In this document: piece after piece, positions 33,722 to 41,106 of the stretch | Position numbering within the stretch: position 1 is the first letter of the stretch | How the letters are laid out: each line of letters opens with the position of its first letter | From: Flavobacteriales bacterium | GTDB taxonomy: Bacteria; Bacteroidota; Bacteroidia; Flavobacteriales_E; Vicingaceae | NCBI GenBank assembly: GCA_905339165.1 | Contig: CAJPFH010000064.1 | Coordinates: 1 to 64,000, forward strand | Length of the DNA: 64,000 bases | Direction: 5' to 3' | Notes under the pieces: model-generated | The model's database searches: none | What the model was told of the DNA's origin: nothing | What the model saw: the letters and a program-made list of their open reading frames with translations, nothing else | Position numbers and translations under genes: made by a program

Positions 33722-34552
33722 TCAGGAAATCAATTTCTTCATTTCTTCCCGAAACTCAGAAGGAGTTTGTCCGGTTCTTTTCTTGAACACATTAGTGAAG
33801 TAAGCTTTTTCGTTGTAACCCAGGTCAAAACCAATTTCAGAAATATTTTTGTTGGAATGGATTAACTGATTTTTGGCTTCGATAAGTTTTCGGGTTTCAA
33901 TCATCTCACTCACGGTTTGGTAGAGGATGTTTTTGCAAATCAAATTCAAGTTTCTTGTTGACATAAACAACTTTTCCGCATAGAATTCTACTCCAACCGG
34001 TCTTTGGTAATTTTCTTCAAGAATTTTCAGGAAGTTTTGAATGGTGGTATTTTGTGATAAATCTAAACCAATATGGTTTGGTGCCATTTTATTTTTTTCC
34101 GACTCAATCATAATAAACAAAGCACTTAGTAAATGCTTTACCACACCAAGGTCAGGGTTTTCTTGTTGCATAGCACCATTTATGATTTCGCAAAGTGTAA
34201 CCAGTCGGTTAAAACAATCACCAGGTTGTATTTTTAGCGTGGCATGATTATGATAGCTGGCATAAAGCTGAAAGGTTGTTTCGGGAATAAACTCGCTTTT
34301 GAAACGAAGTACCCACATGTTGCATTTGCCATTCTTTAATTGTGGAATAACACGATGAACCTTTCCTTTTGTTACAAAACTCACCAGCGGTGCGTCAAGT
34401 GTGGTGTTTTTGAAATCAATAAAATGCTCTAACTGACCTTCCATACCAATAATCAATTCTTCAAAATCGTGTTGGTGTGGCTCATCGGGAGAAGCACTAA
34501 TTTTAGTAGCTTCTGCTTCATCTACTTTGAATATTTTGAAAAGTTGATTCAT
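33722..34552 (-). CDS. AraC-family transcriptional regulator
   Basis: 276 aa. N-terminal cupin-like sensor (HQHDFEELIIGMEGQLEHFI) and C-terminal double HTH (EKLFMSTRNLNLICKNIL; IGFDLGYNEKAYFTNVFKKR, then TGQTPSEFR). It heads a minus-strand run of eight genes to 29537 and probably controls it. TAACTTTG on the minus strand at 34558-34565 matches a -7 box and predicts a leaderless or near-leaderless message. Confidence 0.93.
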   Translation of the reverse strand: MNQLFKIFKVDEAEATKISASPDEPHQHDFEELIIGMEGQLEHFIDFKNTTLDAPLVSFVTKGKVHRVIPQLKNGKCNMWVLRFKSEFIPETTFQLYASYHNHATLKIQPGDCFNRLVTLCEIINGAMQQENPDLGVVKHLLSALFIMIESEKNKMAPNHIGLDLSQNTTIQNFLKILEENYQRPVGVEFYAEKLFMSTRNLNLICKNILYQTVSEMIETRKLIEAKNQLIHSNKNISEIGFDLGYNEKAYFTNVFKKRTGQTPSEFREEMKKLIS

Positions 34553-34909
34553 ATTTTCAAAGTTAGGAATTTAACGGAACAGCTAAAAAAGTGGCTCTTT
34601 TACTTATGCAGAGTGTCTGCTTATATGGTGGCAAAAGCTCTCACATACTCTTGCATTTTTTCGGCAGTCTCCGATTTTTTTTGTTCTTGTTTATATTCAT
34701 TTTGGTTGATTTTGTGTCAACCTATTTCAGGAATATACACTTTATATAATCACAGCTAACGTTTTCGGGCTTTGCGTTGGTAGGCTTTTTAGCACAAAAG
34801 TTCAATCGGAGAACTGCACTTGATCCTACCACAAAACTTTCATACGAAGCACTGAACCGCCACTTTTGCAAAACCGCTGTTATATGCCGTTTTTCTTTCT
34901 TCGCATTCA
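34553..34909. other. Intergenic region with AraC promoter and attC-like element
   Basis: No gene is supported. The left end carries the AraC promoter (34558-34565). About 34753-34890 is a structured repeat described separately; the segment between them (34570-34750) shows nothing I recognise. Confidence 0.7.
34753..34890 (-). repeat. attC-like structured repeat at the 3' end of the restriction-modification operon
   Basis: Read on the minus strand it begins GGCATATAACAGCGGTTTTGC and ends in GAAAACGTTAGCTG. The outer TAAC...GTTA ends pair, TTTGC/GCAAA segments can pair with bulges, and TGGTAGG pairs with CCTACCA in the inner part. This imperfect, asymmetric palindrome with a variable centre is how integron attC sites look, although the 7-bp core boxes do not match the RYYYAAC/GTTRRRY consensus strictly. 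Its last 23 bp (34757-34779) recur at 38407-38429, on the other side of the operon. Confidence 0.5.
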
Positions 34910-36298
34910 TTAGTTCCAAAAGTCTAACAAGTTTGTAATTGCGTCTTTGAATAGTTTTGGTGCTTTCACGCCTAAAATTAGTTGACCATTTTCGTTGAGT
35001 AAAAACCCAATTTCTATTTCAATTATTTCTTGTGCTGTGCTTCCATATAATACAACTGTCCTCAATATTTTAAATTTTGGATAGTGTTTCAAAATGTAAT
35101 TTTTCTCTATATAGTCGTAGTTCCCAAGCTCAGTAATTCCATTTTTGCGAAAAGCGTATTTTTTGCCCTCAACATTTATAACTTCACTTCGTCCAAAGTC
35201 TATAAGTATTAAATCTGGAATATGTACAATTTGTTTCTTATCACCACTTTTATATTTTTCTCTGTCTTTGTATTTTTCAAGCGGAATATGTTCGCCATTT
35301 TTAGTTATAAAATAACCTTTTTCAGAACCAGCATGATTTTCAAAAATCGAATAACCTTCTGTGAAATTTTCTACAACTAAATGAATAAAAATTGTACCAA
35401 GTTTTTCGCCATCTGTGTCGTATTTCCAATAATCCTTATTCATTTCGGCTTTTGGAACTGTCAAGCCTTGTAAAGAAATGTCTAATTTATTAGCAATTTG
35501 GATAAACTTGTTGGTTTTGCCAACGTGTTTTTGCAAAAGTCCGTGTTGAGTAATTTCAATTTTTTGTGTCCAACCTAATTGTCGTAAAACTGCACAAATA
35601 ATGCTCAATGCCCCAATATTTGGGTCGTGTGAAAGTCCACCGCTTTTAAAAAGTCTACCTGAAACTTCAATTTTAGTTTTTGATTTTGTTAGCAAAATTG
35701 GCACGTTTCCTTTTGGTGCTTTTCGCATATTGTCTTTCAATTCTATGATTTCATCAATGGTTTTGAAAGGGGTAAATATTTTGCTGTCAAGTTTCTTACC
35801 TAAAATTTCAACGCCCAAAGTTAAAAGCAACTTTGTTCCAAAAATGTAAGTAGATGTCGGCTCTTCTTTTTGGTCAATTTGCAAATTGTAAAGCATTACC
35901 TTTTTTGCGTTTGGGTAATAACTTTGAATAAAAACAAACTTACTACAACGTTGATAAACACCTGTATTTCGACTTTCTTTATCGTCTGTTTTTGTTTCTT
36001 CTATCGCATAAATTGGCTCGTCTTTTAATGTTGGTTCATCTTTTTGATAGAATATCAAAAAATCTGTAAAACTTGAATTACCCGAAACAGTTTTCACATA
36101 AACCTTGTCCACTTTATTACAACGAAAACCTGTAACTTCATAAGTGAAAGTAAATTTATTGTCCTCCAAAATCGGAAAAATACGAAGCGTATCAACGAAA
36201 ACGGCAAAACCGCAATCTTTGGCAAACTTTTGAAATATCGTTTGTAGAACTTCTTTTTTAGGTCGTTCTTCTGTTAGAAACCAAAGATTTTTAGGCAT
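34910..36298 (-). CDS. Type II restriction endonuclease (predicted PD-(D/E)XK)
   Basis: 462 aa, no recognised exact relative. The nuclease call rests on context (two adenine methyltransferases directly upstream) and on FTDFLIFYQKDE followed by IYAIEETKTDD near residues ~85-115, which fits a D-x(n)-(E)xK active site. The C-terminal half contains ISIIC-like helices and IPDLILIDFGRSEVINVEGKK, a second D...E-x-K-like pattern (E-V-I-N-V-E-G-K). Start at 36298 lies 8 bp within the preceding methyltransferase gene end. Cleavage site unknown. Confidence 0.75.
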   Translation of the reverse strand: MPKNLWFLTEERPKKEVLQTIFQKFAKDCGFAVFVDTLRIFPILEDNKFTFTYEVTGFRCNKVDKVYVKTVSGNSSFTDFLIFYQKDEPTLKDEPIYAIEETKTDDKESRNTGVYQRCSKFVFIQSYYPNAKKVMLYNLQIDQKEEPTSTYIFGTKLLLTLGVEILGKKLDSKIFTPFKTIDEIIELKDNMRKAPKGNVPILLTKSKTKIEVSGRLFKSGGLSHDPNIGALSIICAVLRQLGWTQKIEITQHGLLQKHVGKTNKFIQIANKLDISLQGLTVPKAEMNKDYWKYDTDGEKLGTIFIHLVVENFTEGYSIFENHAGSEKGYFITKNGEHIPLEKYKDREKYKSGDKKQIVHIPDLILIDFGRSEVINVEGKKYAFRKNGITELGNYDYIEKNYILKHYPKFKILRTVVLYGSTAQEIIEIEIGFLLNENGQLILGVKAPKLFKDAITNLLDFWN

Positions 36299-37355
36299 AC
36301 TTTTTTAAAATGTATAACTGTTCGTGAATAAATTTCTTTGTGTTACTTTGTCCATTGCTGTTGCTTTTAAAACGCAAATATTCAAACTCAACTAATTCAA
36401 CTTCCCCATACTTCTCTAATGTAGAAATTATGTCTTCTTGTTGCATAATTCCTTCGGTGTTATAACTTAATATTAAACTTTTAAATTTCCCTTTTTTAGC
36501 AATATCATTGAGTTCTTGTATTGCAGTAGTTGCATTGCAAAACTTTGATTTTTGATTTTGATAATCTCTTAAACCTGCAACTCCTTTAATTTTTGGGTTA
36601 TCATACTTTGCAATGGTTTCTAATAAATGATAATTTGGTGCGTATTGACGTTGATTATATGGTGGGTCAAGATAAAAAATGTCTGCCTCAACTTCGTTGA
36701 GTAATTCGGTCGAATTTTTATAGTAAGTAAAATTTTCTTTATTGTTTACTACAAATTCAACTGGTCGTAAAATCATTTTTTTTACTGCTCTTGGGTCCCA
36801 TATTTTTTGAAATGCAGCATAAACACCAGAAATATTGGCGTAAAAAGGAACAGTTTCAATTAAACACGCCAATAAAACAAAATATTCATTTTCATTTATT
36901 AAATCCTCTATTTTCCAAAGTTCAATTTTTTGTCTAATTGCATCAATTATTTTTCCGTTTTCGTCAGAATAATACATTCGTGGAATTTCTAATTCAGAAG
37001 TTCCAAAAGGCGTATAATTTTGAGAAATAAAACCTTCAACAGGCTCAATTTGGTTTAGATATTCGACAACTATATGTATAGGTGAAGCAAAAAGTGATGT
37101 GCTTTGAAAATTGAGTTTTTTCAATAATTTTTCAAAGTTTAATTCTTGATTGTTTGAAATATATGCTCTTTGTAAAACATAAGAAAAGTACATTAAATCA
37201 GATGAATAAATTTGATAATTCAACTTTTTAAAAAATTTACTTACGCTTGTTGTACCAGCAAAAAAATCAAAAAATGAATTTCCTTGAATTTTTTTTAATT
37301 GCATTACTTGATAAATTTTCTCAAGTAAGTTTTCTTTGTTTCCGAGATACCTCAT
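36291..37355 (-). CDS. DNA adenine methyltransferase, D12 class (first)
   Basis: 354 aa. AdoMet-binding motif FFDFFAGTTSVSKFF near residue 25-40 after the D12-type start MRYLGNKENLLEKI, and catalytic motif IV FYLDPPYNQRQYAPNY near ~230. This form (DPPYNxRQY) is common in type II and phase-variable methyltransferases. It is in the middle of a methyltransferase-methyltransferase-nuclease operon; two different adenine methyltransferases usually mean an asymmetric recognition site needing separate modification of each strand. Confidence 0.9.
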   Translation of the reverse strand: MRYLGNKENLLEKIYQVMQLKKIQGNSFFDFFAGTTSVSKFFKKLNYQIYSSDLMYFSYVLQRAYISNNQELNFEKLLKKLNFQSTSLFASPIHIVVEYLNQIEPVEGFISQNYTPFGTSELEIPRMYYSDENGKIIDAIRQKIELWKIEDLINENEYFVLLACLIETVPFYANISGVYAAFQKIWDPRAVKKMILRPVEFVVNNKENFTYYKNSTELLNEVEADIFYLDPPYNQRQYAPNYHLLETIAKYDNPKIKGVAGLRDYQNQKSKFCNATTAIQELNDIAKKGKFKSLILSYNTEGIMQQEDIISTLEKYGEVELVEFEYLRFKSNSNGQSNTKKFIHEQLYILKKYA

Positions 37356-37360
37356 AAATG

Positions 37361-38299
37361 CTAAAAATCAAATTCATCAAAAAGAGTTTTCTCTTTTTGT
37401 GGTTTTTGAGGTTCGTAATTTGTTATAAGCACTTCCACACTTGCGTTTTTATCTCGTACAAGTGTTTGATAGTTTGAGTTTGAATAATGAAAATTTAAGT
37501 AATTAATTTTATAATTCAGGTTGCTTGCAACCCAAGACTTTAAAACATCATTTGATTTTCCTTTGTGTTCTAAAACATTTGAAAGTGCAAACTTTATATC
37601 TCGTTTGTTCAAATTGTCAAGTATTTGCAAAAGTTGTTTTTCTTCCTTTTCTGTCCAGCCTTTAAAACCTCTTTTTCCGTCATTGTAAGTTCCTGTTGTA
37701 ATCAAATAAGGAGGGTCGCAATAGACAAAATCATTAGAATTTAGAAATGTAAAATCAAAATTATTAAAACAAACATTGGTGAAGCCAATGTTTGTTTCTT
37801 TTAATCTTATTATGAATTTCTCTAAATTTTGTTTCATTGAAGTGTTGAAACTACTTCTTTCACGTCCAAAAGGATTATTAAATTCGTGATTATTGTTAAA
37901 GCGGATTTGGTGGTTAAAAGAATAGGCAATAAGAACAAATAAATCCAATGGATTTTTTTGTTTATTATATTGCTCTCTCAATTTTTTATATCCTTCTTCA
38001 TTAGTCAGAGAAAGTTGAAACTCTTTAATTCGTTTTTCAATGTATGAAATTGTTGTATCAAGGTCGTTTTCTTGAAATTTTTGGTACATCTCAATTAGGT
38101 AAGTCAAGTTGTCATTAAAGTAAATTTTATTAGCATTTACGTTAATTCCAACGTTGCAACCACCCGCAAACAAGTCAACAAAATTGTTTATTTCTTTTGG
38201 AAATAAAGGCAAAATTTGGTCTAATATTTTTGCTTTCCCTCCAATATAATTTAGTGGAGATTTAATTTGTTTTAAACTATGTCTGCTTGTTACTGCCAT
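37361..38299 (-). CDS. DNA adenine methyltransferase, D12 class (second)
   Basis: 312 aa. Starts KSPLNYIGGKAKILDQIL, motif I FVDLFAGGCNVGIN and motif IV DFVYCDPPYLITTGTYNDGK, as in Dam-like enzymes. First gene of the restriction-modification operon, 5 nt before the other methyltransferase, so protection is expressed before the nuclease. Upstream on the minus strand TTTG (38351-38348) and TAACTTTG (38324-38317), 23 bp apart, make a promoter inside the cassette. Confidence 0.93.
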   Translation of the reverse strand: MAVTSRHSLKQIKSPLNYIGGKAKILDQILPLFPKEINNFVDLFAGGCNVGINVNANKIYFNDNLTYLIEMYQKFQENDLDTTISYIEKRIKEFQLSLTNEEGYKKLREQYNKQKNPLDLFVLIAYSFNHQIRFNNNHEFNNPFGRERSSFNTSMKQNLEKFIIRLKETNIGFTNVCFNNFDFTFLNSNDFVYCDPPYLITTGTYNDGKRGFKGWTEKEEKQLLQILDNLNKRDIKFALSNVLEHKGKSNDVLKSWVASNLNYKINYLNFHYSNSNYQTLVRDKNASVEVLITNYEPQKPQKEKTLFDEFDF

Positions 38300-38316
38300 T
38301 CAAATTTATCTTTTTG

Positions 38317-38351
38317 CAAAGTTACAATTGTTGTTTTCTTTTAATGTCAAA
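38317..38351 (-). promoter_or_regulatory. Promoter of the restriction-modification operon
   Basis: Minus-strand TTTG at 38348-38351 and TAACTTTG at 38317-38324, separated by 23 bp, match the Bacteroidota -33/-7 pair. It lies inside the borders of the mobile unit, so the operon carries its own promoter. Confidence 0.5.
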
Positions 38352-38400
38352 TTTTCAGATTTTATTCCAAGCTTTTGTCGATTGTGTGATGTTCTAAAAA

Positions 38401-38429
38401 GGCATATAACGTTTTCGGGCTTTGCGTTG
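38401..38429 (-). repeat. Half copy of the attC-like repeat at the 5' border of the R-M operon
   Basis: 38407-38429 is identical to 34757-34779 (23 bp), and GGCATATAAC (38401-38410) reappears inverted at 34879-34888. On the minus strand this matches the 3' end of the attC-like element. It begins only about 10 nt after the stop codon of the serine hydrolase gene, so the 5' half of that site is missing. Confidence 0.7.
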
Positions 38430-38438
38430 TGGCAGTAG

Positions 38439-39749
38439 TTATTCTATTATCAGTTTGTTTGTCCAAACTTTTCCATTATCAAGAATTGCTTTTACTAAAT
38501 ATAGTCCTTTTTGCAGTTCGCTAATTGATATGCTTATTTCTTTGTTTTGTGTGTTTAAAAATTTTACAACCTGTCCTTTTAAATTAAATACTTCAACTTT
38601 TAAAATTTGGTTGGCTGATTTTAAATTTAAAATGTCGTTGCTTGGATTTGGAAATAATTTTATAAAATCGTTTTGAAAATCTTGATTATCAATCCCTGTT
38701 GAGTTACACTGCAGGTCGTTTATGTATTCCCAAATGTCATCGTTAAGCAAAAAAGGAACTAACGAATTTACAGGCTCATTACCCATTCTTACCCAAACCA
38801 TATTTTGACTAGGAATTACATTTAAAAATTGCCCACCTTTTCCCATTGCCGAAATCATATCAGGTGGGGCGTTAGGTATTATATAACCCGGAAATACAAT
38901 TTGTGAGGAAGGTATCATAAAACTTTGTTTTCCGTTTAACCACCACAAATATCCATAGGATTTATTGAGTGGTTGTGAAGTGGTTGTCATTTGGTTAAAA
39001 TAAGTGGTGTCGGTTAGTATTTGGTTTCCGTTCCAATTTCCATTGTTCAAAATTAGAAGTCCAAAACGTGCCATGCTTCTTGCATTGCTGAAAAACACAT
39101 TGTTGTAACCAACAGGCACAAATGTTCCTGTCATTCCTGTCGGAGTTTTAAGCTTTTGCGTTGTGTAGCTATTCAGTGTTTGTCCTGTTGCGTTCTCAAT
39201 TACTCCGTCAAGAAGTGTATAAGGGGCATTGTGATATGCCCAACGTATTCCAGCATCTGCTTTATAAATTAAGCAACTGTCCAATGTGCAATAGGGATCA
39301 GCAACACCGTCATCAAGTCCCGATGTCATCATAAGTTGGTGGCGAATGGTTATTTTTTCTTCTTGCATAGTAGTGCAATCTGTCCAACCTTGTCCAAGAT
39401 AAGATGAAGTAGTGTCATTAATTGATAAATGCCCTTCTTGTTGAGCTATACCAACCATAAACGAAGTGATTGTTTTTCCTGCTGAAGCCCATTGCCAAAC
39501 AGAACTTTGAGTATGTGTCCCAAAATATTTTTCCAAAACAATCATTCCGTCTTTTAATAAGATAAATGCCTTGGTGTTGTTTGTGTCCAAAAAAGCATAT
39601 AGGCTGTCAATTTTAGATTGGCAATACCCTAGCGATTGTGGTGCAATAGTGTCCCACGTATTTCCTATTGTTGGTGGGAAGTAAAGCGACTGTGCATTTA
39701 CGCTGAAAGCTACAATTGTAGCAATTATTGAAGTAAAAAATTTATTCAT
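38439..39749 (-). CDS. Exported serine hydrolase (beta-lactamase/penicillin-binding fold) with T9SS domain
   Basis: 436 aa. Signal peptide MNKFFTSIIATIVAFSVNAQ, class C beta-lactamase-like core with the SxxK box (WASAGKTITS), a YHN-type second motif (WAYHNAPYT) and KGGQFLNV-like region, then a type A T9SS domain (LFPNPSNDILNLKSA to WTNKLIIE). Relatives include esterases and peptidases rather than true beta-lactamases; substrate is unknown. It lies directly upstream of the R-M cassette border, which may be its original terminator side. Confidence 0.9.
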   Translation of the reverse strand: MNKFFTSIIATIVAFSVNAQSLYFPPTIGNTWDTIAPQSLGYCQSKIDSLYAFLDTNNTKAFILLKDGMIVLEKYFGTHTQSSVWQWASAGKTITSFMVGIAQQEGHLSINDTTSSYLGQGWTDCTTMQEEKITIRHQLMMTSGLDDGVADPYCTLDSCLIYKADAGIRWAYHNAPYTLLDGVIENATGQTLNSYTTQKLKTPTGMTGTFVPVGYNNVFFSNARSMARFGLLILNNGNWNGNQILTDTTYFNQMTTTSQPLNKSYGYLWWLNGKQSFMIPSSQIVFPGYIIPNAPPDMISAMGKGGQFLNVIPSQNMVWVRMGNEPVNSLVPFLLNDDIWEYINDLQCNSTGIDNQDFQNDFIKLFPNPSNDILNLKSANQILKVEVFNLKGQVVKFLNTQNKEISISISELQKGLYLVKAILDNGKVWTNKLIIE

Positions 39750-39878
39750 ATTCGTTTGAATTAAAATTATTCGTTAGACGTATTAAATGTTGTTTGGTTT
39801 ATTCCTGTGTCATATTTTGTTCGGTTTTTCTGTCGTGATTCGTTTTTGTATAATTCCTGCCAACTTGTTTATACTCAC

Positions 39879-39931
39879 CATAAACATTTCTATAATCCTT
39901 ACTCTTTAATATTAATAAGAGAATGTTTATG
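39879..39931. other. Inverted repeat in the gap between SDR and serine hydrolase genes
   Basis: CATAAACATT (39879-39888) is the exact complement of AATGTTTATG (39922-39931), with a smaller TCTTTAAT/ATTAATAAGA pairing inside. It lies 3' of the SDR gene, about 50 nt beyond its stop; no T-run follows on the minus strand. Might be a terminator-like hairpin or a remnant of mobility. The rest of 39750-39982 shows nothing recognisable. Confidence 0.35.
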
Positions 39932-39982
39932 AGATTTTATTTACAAGTAGTAAATATATTTATTTTAAAATTTAGAAACAAA

Positions 39983-40750
39983 TTACTTGCTGTTTCTAAG
40001 AATCGAAGTACTGTTGGCCTGAGCGGTAGAAGTCATTACCAAATCGTTAATACACACATGTTGGGGCAATGCTGTTACAAAGTAAGCTACCTCAGCCACA
40101 TCTTGTGCGGTAAGTGGTTTATATCCATTGTACACCTGCCTGGCTCTTTCGGTATCGCCACTAAAACGCACTACCGAAAACTCGGTTTCGGCCGCTCCCG
40201 GACAAATTTGTGTTACTTTTATTCCGTGCTCCAGCAAATCTATGCGCATGGCCTTGCTTATTGCATCTACGGCATGTTTAGTGGCACAATACACATTACC
40301 TTTTTCATACACTTCTTTTCCGGCCGTAGAACCAATGTGTATGATATGTCCTTTTTTTTGGTTTACCATCAGGGGCATTATTTCTCTGGAAACATAAAGC
40401 AAACCCTTCACATTGGTGTCAATCATTTTTTCCCAGTCGCTTAAATTCCCTTCTTGTATTTTATCTAATCCGCTGGCTAATCCGGCATTGTTAATGAGTA
40501 CATCTATGGCTTTCCATTCAGTCGGAAGATGTTGAATCTTTTCTGCCACTTCTTTTTGGTTTCGCACATCGAAACAAAGCGATAACACTTTTACATTGAA
40601 TTTATTCTGCAAGGTATTTTTAAGCTCAATAAGCCTTTCGTTTCTGCGTCCGGTAATAATTACATCGTGTCCGTTTTGAGCAAATATTTCGGCCATTGCT
40701 TTTCCGAAGCCCGAAGTAGCTCCGGTAATGAAAATTATTTTTTTTGCCAT
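39983..40750 (-). CDS. Short-chain dehydrogenase/reductase (YdfG-like)
   Basis: 255 aa NAD(P)-dependent oxidoreductase. GATSGFGKAMA cofactor loop and GRR at ~36-38 (favouring NADP), NNAG, Ser-Tyr-Lys site (IHIGSTAG; YCATK). YdfG/L-allo-threonine dehydrogenase-like enzymes act on 3-hydroxy acids and serine/threonine, which is a fair guess. No operon partner: the ClC gene upstream ends in a terminator. Confidence 0.9.
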   Translation of the reverse strand: MAKKIIFITGATSGFGKAMAEIFAQNGHDVIITGRRNERLIELKNTLQNKFNVKVLSLCFDVRNQKEVAEKIQHLPTEWKAIDVLINNAGLASGLDKIQEGNLSDWEKMIDTNVKGLLYVSREIMPLMVNQKKGHIIHIGSTAGKEVYEKGNVYCATKHAVDAISKAMRIDLLEHGIKVTQICPGAAETEFSVVRFSGDTERARQVYNGYKPLTAQDVAEVAYFVTALPQHVCINDLVMTSTAQANSTSILRNSK

Positions 40751-40768
40751 TTATTTTTTTTGTAAAAA

Positions 40769-40800
40769 TAATAAACCCCTCGGAATAGGAGGGGCTTATT
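40769..40800. other. Hairpin in the 5' region of the SDR gene
   Basis: AATAA-A-CCCCTC pairs with GAGGGG-C-TTATT around a 7-nt loop. It lies about 20-50 nt upstream of the SDR start on the minus strand, so it could be a second terminator for the ClC transcript or a structured leader. Confidence 0.5.
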
Positions 40801-41106
40801 ATTACCTGTTTAACCTTTTCTCTAAAAAAGCTAAATACTAAAAAGGTGGACTATGAAGAAGAACGATGCAATAAAGTTAATGGCAAACAGAAAAAATAAT
40901 CGTATCAATTAATAATGGGTCGTTTTGAGGCATTAAACGGTCGTAAAATGCAAACAAGCGTAAAAAATGAAAGGCGTACATGGTACGCCTTTCATACTAT
41001 TCAACAACCTTAATCTAATAAAGAACTAATTTCTTTAATGCTACCAAAAATACAAAACCTAAACCCACACAAACTCACATTAACATCTTATTAACAATAT
41101 GCGGAG
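40801..41106. other. Gene-free stretch between ClC and SDR genes
   Basis: Besides the hairpin at 40769-40800 and the terminator at 40968-40994, this region holds only two tiny plus-strand frames (40853-40912 and a 32-codon one after it) without homology I recognise. Nothing else supported. Confidence 0.6.
40961..40994 (-). terminator. Intrinsic terminator of the ClC gene
   Basis: TGAAAGGCGTAC (40968-40979) pairs with 40983-40994 around loop ATG; on the minus strand the stem is followed by a T6 run. It ends the dnaG-ClC transcript. Confidence 0.85.

Noticed and set aside
39768-39785. GTTAGAC matches the integron R' core box (GTTRRRY) upstream of the serine hydrolase gene.
   Set aside because: Orientation is wrong for a cassette border of that gene and no paired second half or stem structure is present; a 7-mer match is expected by chance.
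40853-41007. Two tiny plus-strand frames between the ClC and SDR genes (19 and 32 codons), the first preceded by AAGGTGG.
   Set aside because: No similarity, no stable signal such as a membrane span, and the second runs through the ClC terminator hairpin; too short to support as genes.
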